The position numbers and the translations under genes were made by a program. A stretch of DNA of 64,000 nt, taken from Carposina sasakii. Its lineage: Eukaryota; Arthropoda; Insecta; Lepidoptera; Carposinidae. Positions 20,650 to 33,545 of this stretch are shown here, piece after piece (within the stretch, counting starts at the first letter, position 1; each line of letters opens with the position of its first letter). The notes under the pieces were generated by a model. The model worked only from the letters and a program-made list of their open reading frames with translations, searched no databases and had not been told where the DNA came from. The stretch lies in contig CP053153.1 in NCBI GenBank assembly GCA_014607495.2, forward strand, positions 12,710,001 through 12,774,000. Reading direction: 5' to 3'.

Positions 20650-22231
20650 AAGAGTAGGTACATATACCTAAGTGGGTGACTGCAGATTTAAGGAAATAAG
20701 TGAGACCCTCTTCCATGCTAAGCAAAATATTTTCCCGAGATAGTACCTACTTAGGTATGTCCCACAACACAAGACCTTAGGGATTTTAGTGTGGGACCAG
20801 TTAATGTGTTGTGAAATGTGTGAATGTCGCAGTAAGATAGATAAAACCGTAACATAGTTATACGAAAGCGATTCATTACTATCTCACTAGGAATACCTAT
20901 AGTAACATGTAACCTAACACCTAAGAAATCGGCCGCGGCGGTCGCCGCCGCCTCATTCTTCTAACCTATATTGCCAGATTCGGATCCGCCGAAAAATATT
21001 TTCGTATAAAAAATACGATACGATAAAAATATTCGTATAACTATGTTACGGTATATAGTTATAATCTTACTGCAACATGAATACCATTTTAGAATACAGA
21101 TACGTATTATAATAATAATTCATATCTGGTTCAAACAGCCCTTGTATACAAATAATTTATCACAATAATGTAAGTGAACACAATACAGTAAAGAATTTAT
21201 GGTAAAGAGCTTAAGCCGCATAAAGTCCCCAAAAAATACTTTTTACGGACAAAGAACGGTCGCATAAAAATCGACTTAAAAGATCTTAACCGATTTCAAT
21301 GGCAGATATAATCTACCCGAAATACCTTTCGTAGTAAAAGCCGCTCTCTCGTTTTCAAGCTGATTAAGAGATCTAGGATGGACCATTACCACCTTATTTC
21401 TTTATTTTTAGCTACGAAGCTTTCCCCCATGAGTCAGTTCTGTGAATCTTCATGAACTACAAAAAGCAATATTCTTCATGAAATAGTTATAATCGTGATA
21501 AAAAATAACATAAACTATCGGCACGGTATTTCCCTATGGGGTGACGATAAACATTTTAATGACACATATTTCCGCCGTCAACGAATAAACAAATATCAGG
21601 AGGGTTTTGTGTATTTTTGAATGGGATCTAATTAAAAAAACATTAAAATTTCAAGCTGCGGCCCTACGTATCGCTTCTCTTCCTTCTTCATAAGTACCTA
21701 CATAATAAAAAAATTTGGAAGAAAGACAAAGGCTCTGAGCTATGTACTTATGACGAAATATGCTTTACTTACATATACCTAGATACTTTTGCTTTACCTA
21801 CCTATGATAGTGGGATAGGTAGAACAACACAAGGTATATGAAAGCCTTTATACCGTGGAAAATAGTTCCTTCACAGTGTAAAATTGAGGTCAAACATAGG
21901 CTCTGCCATAAAAAAGCTGGACATAATTTTTACGACCCTTCCCCCGACGTAAATAAAATTAAGGTTGGTCCACAGGTTTACGACTAGACGGTTCCCTCCC
22001 AAGAGACTAATGAATCCATGAAACAAGATTTTACACCCAGCTGGAAAAATGGTAAGGACGCAAAATACTACCATCTCGAGGGTGGCCTCAAGGGAAAGGT
22101 GGCACAAAGAATGCCGACGTAATGCAAGAAATGGCATATATTAACTGTGGCGCATTTATATTTACTATCATTTTACAGGGTGCTTAAGCAATGTAACATC
22201 GTTTGCCATCGATGTTCGTTATCGCAAAACT
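20650..22231. other. Intergenic, no gene seen
   Basis: AT-rich. A small GC-only patch GGCCGCGGCGGTCGCCGCCG lies near 20932-20951. The minus-strand open frame at 21871-22137 has no motif, start context or splice evidence. Nothing else recognised. Confidence 0.5.
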
Positions 22232-22340
22232 CACTAATCTTAGGTCTATCTCTCTGTTCTTAACATAAATGGCTGAGAGAGAAAAGCACAGGTAGGACTA
22301 ATTAGACGTTTCGGTTTAAGGGTGACGGTCAGAATCGACC
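22232..22340. mobile_element. Inverted-repeat element, family B copy 3
   Basis: TAATCTTAGGTCTATCTCTC, GAGAGAGAAAAGCACAGGTA and the terminal GACGGTCAGAATCGACC match copies at 2525 and 3391. The left end is degraded. Confidence 0.6.
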
Positions 22341-22709
22341 ATATTATCTACATTGTTTAAAGGCCCTAGAGTTTTAAACTTCATGGTTTATAATAAATTA
22401 GTTGCAGAAGGAGGACATATGGTTGGGGTTGGTGGTTGTGTTTTTAGTAAAGTGGTTTCTTTATTATTTTTAGGATATTTGAGGAATGCAATGTTAATTA
22501 GGTTACTTATTTACTTTTTCTAGGCTTCACTAAGAGAAGAAAACACGTCGGTTAAATTAAGGTTTAGGTATAGGTCCATTTCTGGATTAGATAGTTTAGA
22601 TACCTGCGTAACAAAAAAGTATCTATACGAGTACATAATAATCCTTTCGTCAGCTATATAGCTACCAGTAAGAGTAGTTTTTAAGCCTCTGTTCATAGTT
22701 ACGAGTATA

Positions 22710-23090
22710 CAGGATGATTTTTGGTCGTCAACGTTCCCGAAAACTACGGAATCTCCTCATCATCACGATCATTTTTCTCCATTGGAAGCATACCTGGGAA
22801 GTATCCGGTTTCCAAAATATTAGGGTCCAAAGTTGAGTAAATAGACTGCGTTTTTCTACATAAATGTATATTGACGCGTGTAGCAAGATTATTTCACGAG
22901 AAATAATTAATATCTGTCTATGAAAAAACTAGCATAAACACTGGGCACTATAAATTTCGCCCGATCAAGTAATAATTTTTTTTTTAAAAAGTTACATCGT
23001 TTCCCAGCATTATTTTTGGCATAAACTTACTTTATTTGATGTATAGAGCACGTAACCTCCGTTAAGGGTGGCAACGAAAAAAGCACCCTG
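22710..23090 (+). mobile_element. MITE family C, copy 2
   Basis: A full-length 381-bp copy between TA dinucleotides, starting CAGGATGATTTTTGG and ending AGCACCCTG. Same orientation as copy 1. Confidence 0.85.
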
Positions 23091-24500
23091 TATAATTTTT
23101 TCTTCAACATAAAAGTCGTAAATCTCCTTGTTATTGTTACCAAAACGTAGAGGTGATATACGTAGCGTAGTGAATCGAAAGCATTGGTTCCACATCCGTC
23201 GCGGCTTAGGCGACTGTCAAGGTCGTAGTAGTGACCCTAGACTATAGACGGAGTCAGAAAGGATTATTCATAATATTTTATAATACATTGTTGTATGTAA
23301 GAAGGTATAGATCACTGGCCTTGGTGAACCAACCTAGAATTGGAAAAGAAAAAAATATTAGTTTCTGTTATTTCCGCAGGAGAAGGAAAATAATAAGCAA
23401 TAAGTACGAGTAGAAGTAACAGAAGATATCGTTTACGAGTATCACGAGGTTTGCTTCTATGAGAGTCTTTGGTTGTGCCCTGTATAAGTGGAATTTGTAT
23501 AAGTCTGGTAGATTTTCTGAAGTAATTGTTTTGCAGATACCTACCTACGTTTAGGAATCCAAATTAATTTTGGCCAACTTTGAGCGTATCTGGATATATC
23601 TACTAGTGAAACATGTAAATTGTAAGTATGTACTCGTACGTACTTTTGCTAACGTAACTTTTACTGTTGATCGATTGATTGATTGAAAGGGGTGTAAAGT
23701 GATATCGATTATTGGTAGAAGAAATTGTGTAGTTTGGACAGGAGAGATGTAGGTAGGTAGGTACCTATTAGACATTGAAGAAATTATTAATTTTGATTAC
23801 CTAGTAGATAATAAATATTGAGATCGTCCAGTATTTTCTAAGGAACTGAAACATTTTCCAGAAAATGCTTATTTTATGTTATGAAGTATGAACTATTTAT
23901 CAAGTCACCACGCGGGGCGCGGTGGACGTTCATCAAGATTTAAACTTAAACATGACATAGCAAGAAATATGGAGGTACTATGTATACAGCAGCACTGTAT
24001 TTATATTCTTGAATACAAATACTCACATTATGAATCCAGCTTCCTACTTGTCAATAAAATGAATAATACAATTTACATAAGACTGGGGGACGTGAATTTC
24101 AATTTAATTGAACCATTAAGCCTATTGAGGGGAGGTTTGGGGTAATTTTTTATTATTAAAGTTATTGAGTGTCAATTTGGATTTATTGCAATTGAATTAT
24201 TTAATTCAATTTGTGAACGTTTCTTAATTTAGCTGGGACCAAAGTATGAGTAAAATGGTGGCTCTACATTTTGAGATGGAAGGAAGTTTAAAGTAACTTT
24301 ATTAACATTTAAATATATTATAGTATCTACTTATCAACGTTGAAGTATGGATTTTTTAAAATTGTTAACTAGCTATAGTCGAGGAGGGTTGGCGTCAGGT
24401 AGGCGGCCGGCCGTAAAATAAAGGCTAAATCCTTGACAATATGAGAAACCAAGCGCCGACCATAAATGGTGGGAAGATGATAATGATAGATAAGTAATCA
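23091..24500. other. Intergenic, no gene seen
   Basis: AT-rich with scattered GTAGGTAGGTA tracts (near 23752). Open frames at 23010-24145 on both strands lack any supporting feature. Confidence 0.5.
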
Positions 24501-24650
24501 CTCTTCTTCTTCAGCCTATTTCAGTCCACTGCTGGACATAGGCCTCCCCCAGGGCTACAAGGCTACTGCCACTGGGGGTTTTGCCCATAGCCTCCACGCT
24601 GGGCAGGCGATTTGGTGACAGCAGTGTGATTTTCGGACTATGTTGTCAGT
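24501..24650. repeat. Dispersed repeat family E
   Basis: TTCAGCCTATTTCAGTCCAC, ACATAGGCCTCCCCCAGGGC, GGGCAGGCGATTTGGTGACA and TTTTCGGACTATGTTGTCAG follow the order of the copy at 61225-61470. A short GGGGGTTTTGCCCATAG piece is inserted. Confidence 0.7.
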
Positions 24651-24746
24651 AGTCATTGAAATATACTATATCATTATAATGATTGACTATAGGGGTTTAT
24701 ATCTAGGCATTATCTCAACTAAGCGGTCCATTTACCTCAGTCTCAG

Positions 24747-24837
24747 GTGTTGCAGAGTGCTGCATTAGATGCAATTGATTCCTCGATGCGGAGCGGTGCC
24801 GTAGTCTGCCGGAACCGAGTCGCCGACCTCCGCGCAG
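24747..24837 (+). CDS. Candidate coding exon of an unidentified gene
   Basis: A GC-rich 91-nt segment in AT-rich surroundings, with CAGTCTCAG before it and GCGCAG|GTACCA after. It reads VLQSAALDAIDSSMRSGAVV then CRNRVADLRA without a stop and ends in phase 1. That phase joins in frame with the candidate exon at 37358. The minus strand is also open here (containing MRAWYLRGGRRLGSGRL and ending at GAG|GTAAAT), so even the strand is uncertain. No family recognised. Confidence 0.3.
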
Positions 24838-26091
24838 GTACCAGGCTCGCATGAGCAGTGGGCTGGTCGTATTGGCGTGATATACATTGCGCGTTTTTAC
24901 TTTGAAATAACATTGGTTATTATCAAATACATATGTTACGATTACTTATATGATAAATAGGATCTTACAGAAATATAGAGTTGAAGAAGTTGAAGGGTAG
25001 TGTAAATGCGGTTTTCAGTTGGAAATAGTTACCTAACTACCTTCTAAATTTAAAAAGTATTTTTTTATTTGACTCCCAATGACATTTTTGCAGTTGTAAG
25101 CATAAATATTCCCTAGCGTACAGTACAGTAATCTACCACAAAAATACTATGGCTGTATCAATCCAGTCTACTACAACAGCAATCTACATCAAACCGAAGT
25201 TACGTTCCCTAAGTTATCGTAACTACATCTGCCTCAGTACGGAGTATTTTCCTCGCTTATCGAGGGAGGGAGAGTACGAACCTCAGTCCTCTCTAACCCG
25301 CGGCAAAGACCGTACGCGTTCGCGCCCAAAATCTGTGCACAAAAAACCTCTTTTTATAACAAAAATCGTGCTGTGTTTCACATTGTATTAACGGAATCTC
25401 GGATTTTTGTCCCAGTAAGTAAGATGATCAGCTTTTTTGGTGCGATCTTGTGGAGTGAAAGCTTTAAGCTTAACTTAGCTTTGCTCATGGCCTATTTGAA
25501 AGGTGAATGAAACGAAGTCATACATTGTTATAAATGCTACCAAATATATCAATGTAACAAAATTTCGTCTAAGATTTAATTCATATGAGAAAACCTGTCT
25601 GGTTTTTATATTTTTACTTATATTTCAAGAGGATTTATTATGTTTTTAGCGATTGATAATTTGATGCTATCAGGCTAATTGATGTGTTTTGCGCAAATAA
25701 GACAAGAAAATTTATTTCTTTTTTTTTTTCATCACGGGTAGCGGAAAATACACCGTTTATTGTTAGTTTTATGTTACTCGTATAACAGTAAGTAGGTAGA
25801 TACTCTAGGTGCCTCACTTCTATACTACCTGAGAGTTGTCTTATGATATTATGCAAATGAAAGGTTGATATTTACCTTGATATCACAGGATAGTAGGTAG
25901 CTAATTTATAGGTAGTGCAGATCGAAAAAGGTTTTTTCGCGTCTCTACTTGGATATGTCTACGTGCTTAAGAAGCATTTATAAGCATATTATGATCTGAA
26001 AGGATTTACCTTTAACCTCCCCTAGCAGGGTTTGATGCACCTAGAGTCCTATCATGTATCTATAATATAAATTGCTTAGGTTATTTATATA
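24838..26091. other. Intergenic or intronic, no gene seen
   Basis: AT-rich, with one GC-richer patch at 25240-25340 that contains no recognised motif. Short open frames at 25149-25391 and 25638-25856 are unsupported. Confidence 0.45.
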
Positions 26092-26473
26092 CAGTGTGTT
26101 ATTTCGTTGCCACCCTTAACGAAGGGTACGTACTCTATACATCAAATAAAGTAAGTTTATGCCAATAAAATGCAGGGAAATGAAGTAAATTATTTTGATT
26201 TTTTTTTAAATTACTTGATCGGGCGAAATTTATAGTGTCCAGTGTTTATACTAGTTTTGTCATAGACAGGTAGGTATTAATTATTTCTCGTGAAAAAATC
26301 TTGCTACGCGCGTCTATGTGCATAAATTTCTGTAGAAAAACTATTTACTCAACTTTGGACCCTAATACTTGGAAACCAGACACTTCCCAGGTATGCTTCC
26401 ATGGAGAAAAATGATCGTGATGATGAGGAGATTCCGTAGTTTTCGGGAACGTTGACTACCCAAAATCACTCTG
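26092..26473 (-). mobile_element. MITE family C, copy 3
   Basis: A 382-bp copy in the opposite orientation to copies 1 and 2, flanked by TA. It begins CAGTGTGTTATTTCGTTGCC and ends AAATCACTCTG. The end repeats have begun to diverge. Confidence 0.85.
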
Positions 26474-26639
26474 TATATATAAATTTTATTATATTAGTTT
26501 TAGTACTTAAATCTGTGGTTTACTACCTATTTCTATCTCATCTCCCCTAGGTTACTAAGGTTTTATTACTTTACCTGCTTGTACTTAATATGTAGGTTAC
26601 ATATAAAAATTAAGTATAAATAATTGTAATTATTACGAG

Positions 26640-26790
26640 ACTAGCGACCCACCCGGCTTCGCATGGGTCCAATGCCGATACCATACATATAAACCTTCCT
26701 CTTGAATCAATCTATCTATTTAAAAAACCGCATCAAAATCCGTTGCGTAGTTTAAAAGGTCTAAGCATACATAGGGACAGACAGACATTG
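26640..26790 (-). mobile_element. Helitron-like fragment
   Basis: ACTAGCGACCCACCCGGCTT, then AAACCTTCCTCTTGAATCA and ATCAAAATCCGTTGCGTAG. The order 'ACTAG-cgaccc-ccggcttcgc' then 'aatccgt-gcgtagttt' is the recurrent form of this lepidopteran repeat class, read on the minus strand. The far end is unclear. Confidence 0.5.
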
Positions 26791-27129
26791 GGAAGCAACT
26801 TTGTGTTACTCGTATACTATGTTATGATGTACTTACTACCTACTAATGGATCAAACAAAACATTAAATTTTTATTTGGCACATTTGTATAAAAACTTTCA
26901 GAACTCAACCAACATTAATCTTCAATTAACATAATTAAATTTGTTGAAAAACTCCGTACGGGATTAAAGTTAACAGAAATGTTAAAGTACGGTAATGGAT
27001 TAATTTTGGGCAGTTTTAACCGAAGGGCGGGTTCACCCGATTTTAGTATTTGGGGTAATAAACAATTTGCTGATTATTTTCATTATTTGGTCTGGTCTCC
27101 AAGAAGTAGCTTATTTTAGGTACCTATCT

Positions 27130-27176
27130 CATCATCATCATTTACAGAAGCCCACTGTTGGACATAGGTCTCCCCC
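27130..27176. repeat. Dispersed repeat family E fragment
   Basis: ATCATCATCATTTACAGAAG, CCCACTGTTGGACATAGGTC and TCCCCCA form a short, diverged piece of the family. Confidence 0.5.
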
Positions 27177-27634
27177 ATATTATTTTATTTAAAGCTCAAT
27201 CCAATATAAGTGAGAATATTACTTACGAATAAACTAATGAAGCCTTTTTAATTATCTACATTGTACTAGTACTACAATATAATAGGGGAAGGTCTATGTT
27301 CACTTCCTATGGCTAAAATGATTTAACTACAATATTTCAGCGTTAATGATTAATTACCTAATATATCAAAGAATGTAAAGAGGGCCTTTACAACTCGTGA
27401 TGACGAGTAAATTAAGTTTTAAGTCAATTAAACACAACAAAAGCAATCTAAACTGCACAATAATTGTAGATTACTCTGAATAGGACGCATAGCATTGGCC
27501 AATATTTTTGTGCTCAATTAACATAATGAAATAGATGACCTTAGAATGATACTCGTATAGTACTACCTAAATGAAATCGTCTGGGTGTTAAAAAATATCT
27601 TTACATATGTAAACTTGAGGTCCTGTGCTGATGC

Positions 27635-27815
27635 AGGGCTTCACTAGAATACATCAGCTGCATTACCCTCCGTGCATGTCGTAAGATCGACTAAGGAATT
27701 AGGGCTTTCTCTTAGGCGATAAACTGGCAACTTGTCACTGATCAATTAAATCTGTCCCCGCTATGCTAAACGTGGCAGTGGGGTCTCCTTTACGATCCTG
27801 CGGGTCAAATTCAAT
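27635..27815. repeat. Dispersed repeat family G, long copy
   Basis: It runs from GGCTTCACTAGAATACATCA through CCGTGCATGTCGTAAGATCG, AACTTGTCACTGATCAATT and GCTAAACGTGGCAGTGGGG to TTTACGATCCTGCGGG. It serves as the reference for shorter copies in this window. Confidence 0.7.
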
Positions 27816-27827
27816 TAATTCATTTTT

Positions 27828-27883
27828 CCTATTTAACTAAATAGCTTGTGAATGTAACTTCACAAGCTATTTAGTTAAGTAGG
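27828..27883. repeat. Near-perfect 25-bp hairpin
   Basis: CCTATTTAACTAAATAGCTT then GTGAA at 27828-27852 pairs with 27859-27883 across a six-base loop, TGTAAC, with one mismatch that is a G-U pair in RNA. At 56 nt it is short for a pre-miRNA. It lies right after a family G copy and could be a tiny foldback element. Confidence 0.5.
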
Positions 27884-28553
27884 AACTTGAGTAATTTTGA
27901 CGTAAGTAATTTAAGTAATTTTAGCTAATAGTACTACCTACCTACCTTAGCTTAACTACGGGTTAAACGACTGGCTCAAAGATCCCTTCCATCCTAAAGT
28001 GCAAACAAAACCAACAAATGAAAACGATCAATAACTTCTTATAGCAATTTCTACACACGTAGATAAATATCGCTAATAACACAAGCCAGCGATAATCTGT
28101 CACATTTTCTTGTAACCTCTATGGGAAAGTGCGGCAAAGTGGAGTGCATAACCTTGTTTTACTCGAGATCACCGCTTTTTACCGCAATTACCTCTTCATT
28201 ATGTTTTAAATCATAGAGACTTATGAGTAGTGGTTATGAGGCTGACTGTTTCTATAGAATTACTAAATTGCTCTTAGTGATATTTAGCAAGAGTCGTTCA
28301 GTCTTTTTTTTATACGGCGGCGTTGGTGTAAATTTTGAAATCTGTTTATCCGTTTAGAGCTCTGCCACATTAAAAACCTAATCTTATTAAAATATTGTAT
28401 AACAATTAGGTTTTAAAGCTGTTAGGTAGATGTCTAACTTCGTGGTTTGATTATCTATTAAAACAACTTAATTCATAAGATTTTGTCTGAATAAAGAAAC
28501 TTAGTAAAGAATGTGTGAACTCTACCAATTTTAAACCATCTTTGCTATGGATT

Positions 28554-28792
28554 TGCACCCATATGATGAATTTGGTGAGAGCGATGTGTCTCACTTTTAA
28601 ACGTCAAACTCACAGAGCTACTAATAACTAGATAAACTAAGTGGATGTACTTTGCATGTAAAAATAAACTTAAGAATTAGAATAGACACTCGTTCTCAAG
28701 CCAGGACTGAGTGAATTAGGGCTGATAGAAGTGGTTTGCAATCCCAAAGTGAGACATCTCGCTCTCACCAAATTCATCATACGCGTGCTGCA
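28554..28792. mobile_element. Foldback MITE, family H copy 1
   Basis: The left arm, ATGATGAATTTGGTGAGAGC then GATGTGTCTCACTTT, pairs with the right arm, AAAGTGAGACATCTCGCTCT then CACCAAATTCATCAT. The total is ~239 bp. A diverged copy in reverse orientation is at 33546-33818. Confidence 0.75.
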
Positions 28793-29999
28793 CTGATTTA
28801 CAATGAAACCGAATGATGCGTTTTTCAAAAAGACAATTCACTAGGAAGCAAATTGTAAGTTTCGAATAAACGATGATGCATACAAAATAAAATAATATGG
28901 AAGAATTTACAGTTTAATTATCAAGTTGTAGTATGCGAAAATACTTTATACCTGCATGTACAACTGCGTCGGAGATATAAATAAAGTATACGTCACCTGT
29001 CAGTGCTCATCGCGTTAGAATATTCATTCGGAGCCAGGAGTTAAGACCTGATGTGAATATTGAGATGCATAAAAGGGAATAATGTTGATACAATTTTTGC
29101 GAAGAAAATGCAAATGGCGAAAGTAAACACACCCTGCGCCGCGGTCCGTATCACACGTTATGCTAATGTTCGGCATTACAAGCCACAAGACCAATTTTGG
29201 TTCTGGGTTTAGAGTATAAAAATTAATTTACAGTAATTTATGGTGAACTGTCCTTCTAACAAATTATCCTTTATCATCTAATCAATCATAGAATAGGTGC
29301 AATGCAAGGTCTTTGGTTTCAATACCAATCATTGATATTGGATCATAAACCATTGCTTCTCCACTATTTCAAAAGTTCAATATCTTACTGAACAAAACTC
29401 CCAATGAAACGTGTATTAACACCAGTCGAATGCCATTATTATTGCGATTAGAGTTATCCGGTGAGCTTCCACAAAACTTAAACATTGCTTATACGTATAG
29501 TCAAGCCAATATATCCGTAAACTGTAAGTGTCGCCACTGTTGTCTACATCCAGCTTCTCCGACTCGTAGCAGCCGTAGTTCCTTTTTCTGCCATTTCACA
29601 AATAAGTTGGTTTGACAGAACATTACTATTCGTAACACGTCTGTCAATTGTCATTAGCTATGTTAAGACTTGTGTCAACGAACCAGACGCCATTGGATAA
29701 ACGGTTAATTAAGTAGCCGTAACTAATTACAACTATATTTACAAACACTTGTAATGCTCTATCGCCCACGTAATAAAGACTAGTTCTAATCTTCTAACGT
29801 AGAACTTTAAGTTATGCCTAATAAATCATGTCTGGCAGGTTGTAAAAAGTAATTGCGTAGTTTCTGTAGTGTAAATAAATCAATGAGACAATAAATCTCA
29901 TCACAATAATGTTATAAAGATGTTTTTTTACTCATACATGGAAACTGAACAGTTTTTCATGAAATGAGCTATACATACGTATAACAGAAGGGCTTTCAT
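28793..29999. other. Intergenic, no gene seen
   Basis: AT-rich. The plus-strand open frame at 29430-29615 has no supporting context. Nothing recognised. Confidence 0.5.
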
Positions 30000-30085
30000 A
30001 AGAGTCTACTAAGGAACTAAGCGGCGTTCTCTCAGGCCGATGATCTAGCAATTTATCACTGACGTTTTACATCTGCCCCCCTAGC
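30000..30085. repeat. Family G fragment
   Basis: AGAGTCTACTAAGGAACTAA, GGCGTTCTCTCAGGCCGATG and CAATTTATCACTGACG match the middle of the long copy at 27635. Confidence 0.6.
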
Positions 30086-30242
30086 ATGACCACGCATCGT
30101 GGATATCGTACCGTACGTTATTGTGTCGTCTCTATACAAAATTCAACATGGCGGCTATATTTATCGTATTTTGACAGGCTAAATGTCGATAATTCGGTTT
30201 ATCTCTATGCTGCTCTGGGAGTAAAAAAAATAATTTAATACT

Positions 30243-30475
30243 ACAGCTGCTTCTCTTTCCGGGCATACTGTACAAGTCAGTAGAGGGACAAGAGGGTCTT
30301 GGTGTTTTGTAGGCGATGGGCTGACTACCTGTCACTACTAACCGAACTTGTAAGTACATCTCAACTATACCCTCAAAATTGGTCAGAAGTGACACCATGT
30401 GGTTCTATCGGCCCTTGGTGTTCTGCCTACCTCGTAAGGGATAAAGCGTGATTATATGTATGTATGTATGTTAGC
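30243..30475. repeat. Family G-related repeat ending in a TATG microsatellite
   Basis: AGCTGCTTCTCTTTCCGGGC opens a variant of the family with TGTAGGCGATGGGCTGACTA and TACCTCGTAAGGGATAAAGC. It ends in (TATG)n at 30457-30472. The minus-strand open frame 30132-30398 lies mainly over this repeat and is not a gene. Confidence 0.55.
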
Positions 30476-32202
30476 ATATCGTGTTTCGCAGGTCATGCTA
30501 GGCTTGCAGGTCCAACTATGCTAACGTGGCTGTAGAACTTTCGTGATGCTGCTGATCTAGCTACACCTTATTTAGGTACACTCAGCCATATACATGTATA
30601 TCTAAGTAAGTACCTCATATAGTATGTAACACAAAAGCTAGATAGTTCACCCGGACAAAATTGCGGGTAAAACATACGTAGATCATTTCAAAGTTAGAGA
30701 TACTAAAATAAGGGACCGTTCGAGTCTTCAAAACCTTGTCAGTTGGCACCATAGCTCTATTTACAGAATTTACGATCTAAATTGATTGTTACCTACTTTA
30801 ATGTTGAAGCTTATATCATCCATGACATCATACAAAAAACTCATGAGATCGTGGTTATAATATAGATGCGATTATTAAACAACATTGTACTAATACCAGA
30901 CGACTTCTAGTGACTATTTTGATCTATTTTTAGATAAAAGTTTTGAATGAATTAATAAGACATTCTAAATTACTAAAGATTTTTATAAAAAGCTAGGTAG
31001 GTAGGTATATAATAAGTAGTCATGGATATATTCTAACTCATCTCGTAATCGTAGCAAAAGCCAAGCTTCAGGTCGCAGAAGTTTCATGTCTGTGAGGTCA
31101 GCAGTGTAGGCTGAGCTTTCATCCTCTCTTAGGCATCACGGACAAAGTATTTTATACAAGTAGACAAATAAGAGGGAAGTGTAAAATTATTACTTTCGGT
31201 TTGCATTTGCAAGATATGTAATAAGGGGCGGACTGCTTTAGGTATCACTAGTAAAGGTAGACCAAGGAAAAACAAAACAAATGGACTTATTTATTACAGA
31301 CAGCACTTGTTCAAACACAAGCGCTTCAAACCGGTCTTAGTAACAATGAATAAGGTACTATACGGAGTTTATTTGTTGACACTTTGAAACGATTACTATA
31401 ATGTTTTATTGCATTAATTTGACATTGTAGGTAATTAAATTTTAATATGAATAGTAGATATGACAAAAATAATGAACTTGCTAAATGGATTAAGATTATG
31501 TGACCATATAAGTAATTCCTCAATATTCAAAAAAAACTTTGCTCAATATTTATTAACACAACATTCACAGCTGTGAATAAATTAATGATTACAAGGCTTA
31601 AAATATTCGCAATGAAAGATATCAACAATATGAATGATTAATAAATAAATAAGAGAACAAATGGAATAATACCTAAATTTACCATAAAATCGGCTAGACA
31701 CATGGTATCTAGAAACAAAATATTACAGCTCTTCAGCAGTGATGATGACTATTTTTATTTATATCCAACGGTTTTTAACTCCACACGTGCAGTAGATCTT
31801 TCATAGCAAGAGATAAACCAAAGACTTATTAAGTACCATAGAGTAATTTGTTAAATGTAATACATACTAGCAGACGATCGCTCTGTGAAATATGATAAAA
31901 ATAATAAATAATTTATATTAAAATTACTTAAAATACTTACCAAGATTGATTTTTGTCTACTTAAAAATAGATGCTAATCTTAGACAATAATTTAAATTAC
32001 CTATAGGTATAATCAAGGTTAAACATCGTTTCCATTTGGTTGGAATGAGATTCAAGGAAAAATTCTACTTTAGCTAAAATCATTTTAATTCTTGGTTTGC
32101 TGAAGGAAATATTTTGAAGAGATAAGCACGCCATTGTACATTTCCCCTGTATAATGAGATTGTATTTTTACTATTTTTATTAATGTGTGTACAAATAAAA
32201 TA
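30476..32202. other. Intergenic or intronic, no gene seen
   Basis: AT-rich sequence with no repeat family recognised and no supported reading frame. Confidence 0.45.
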
Positions 32203-32292
32203 AGATCGCTGGCACGGAATGCAGAGGTCGTGGGTTCGATTCCCACCCGGGTGAGGAATTTTTTCCATTTCTTTATTAATAATTTTAAGATC
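32203..32292 (+). repeat. 5'-truncated tRNA-derived SINE, copy 2
   Basis: GATCGCTGGCACGGAATGCA, then GTCGTGGGTTCGATTCCCAC (B-box), then CGGGTGAGGAATTTTTTCCA and the shared tail. The A-box half is missing. Minus-strand translations reading RVGIEPTTSAFR come from this repeat, not from a protein. Confidence 0.8.
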
Positions 32293-33545
32293 ATTTTATT
32301 GATAAACATAATCTCTAAGGATTAACATAATTTCAGCATTATCAATTCGAAAATTATTACAAACTTAGTTTTTTCTAACCTTTTTTCTAACCTCAGTCTT
32401 TTCAATGTCACAACAATAAAACTTGAATGTAGTGTACAACAGCGCCTGGGAAGAAGTAGTTTTTAGCTCTTACATGATTGTGTGTGCGTGTGTGTAGGTA
32501 CGTTAGCGTCTGCCCACGTTGTCCTTATAGGTCCGTGGTAATTGCAAAATATTGTACAAAACAGTCCTTGGAGTAAATGTCGCAAGTTTTAAAGTAGATT
32601 ATTCTATAGAATACAATGTAGTTATAACGTATCGTATTCGGCTTTAAAAAATTGTATGATGTGGCTTTCTTTAGCTCGCGACTTAGAAAAAGTAAAATAT
32701 TCCATATACTACCGATTTTAGCCGCAAAAATAGTGTCTTTCTCAATTACCTTTACCCGTATAACAATCACTTTATGATTTGTTATCCACAGATGTTTTGT
32801 ATGAATGATCAATTAAATTTTTTAACACAACTTCATTTGTGTAGGTCTAACGTATTTGTTTACTTTCTATCTAGAGAAATTAAGGTCATATACAATTAAG
32901 TAAGTTAATGTTCATCACTTTATGATTACTTTACACATTCAAAACACTTTACCAAACCTTTTCCGTGAGCTAACTTTGACATATCATAGGAACATTGGCT
33001 ACATTTTATGAGATTCATGGCGTGGAAGGAATGAGACTAGTAAATTTTTTTACTAAAAATGACGATAACCTACATTTTTTGGGTACATAAGATACCTAAG
33101 TAATCGAAGTCCCTGATACACAACAACTATATCAGATTATTAATAACTCAATTGTTAAAGATTTAGGTAGGTGGCCAGGAAGCCCTTATAAGCCTGCCCG
33201 TCGGCAATGCTTTACCAATCGTGTCTGGCGATAACAGATATATCGACATATCGATACATAGGTAAGGTAACCACAATGCAGTTAAACTTGTATTCGAACC
33301 GGTCCGCGTTAAATGTGCAATAAAACGCGAGAGTTTACGTTTTGTTTGTTCGTATTTTGGGCTCTAGATATAGCCAGTTGCAGTCAGAGATTTTTGGGTT
33401 GGAATCACAGACTAGTCTAAATTGGTTTTTATCTACCGGAGCATGGATATAATATAACAATACCTAACTAGGAATCAGAGCTTTTTCTACTTCAATCTGC
33501 ATCTGGCTACATTTGCTCTTACATGAAATCTAGCTTAAAATCTTT
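32293..33545. other. Intergenic or intronic, no gene seen
   Basis: AT-rich. A (GT)n-like tract lies at 32478-32495. The minus-strand open frame at 32525-32812 (95 codons) has AT-driven composition and no motif. Confidence 0.45.

Noticed and set aside
21871..22137. Minus-strand open frame of 88 codons
   Set aside because: No conserved motif; a GC-slightly-richer patch, perhaps an old repeat.
32080..32309. Minus-strand proteins reading GIEPTTSAFR
   Set aside because: Reverse translation of a tRNA-derived SINE; the same peptide arises at 48437-48619 from another copy.
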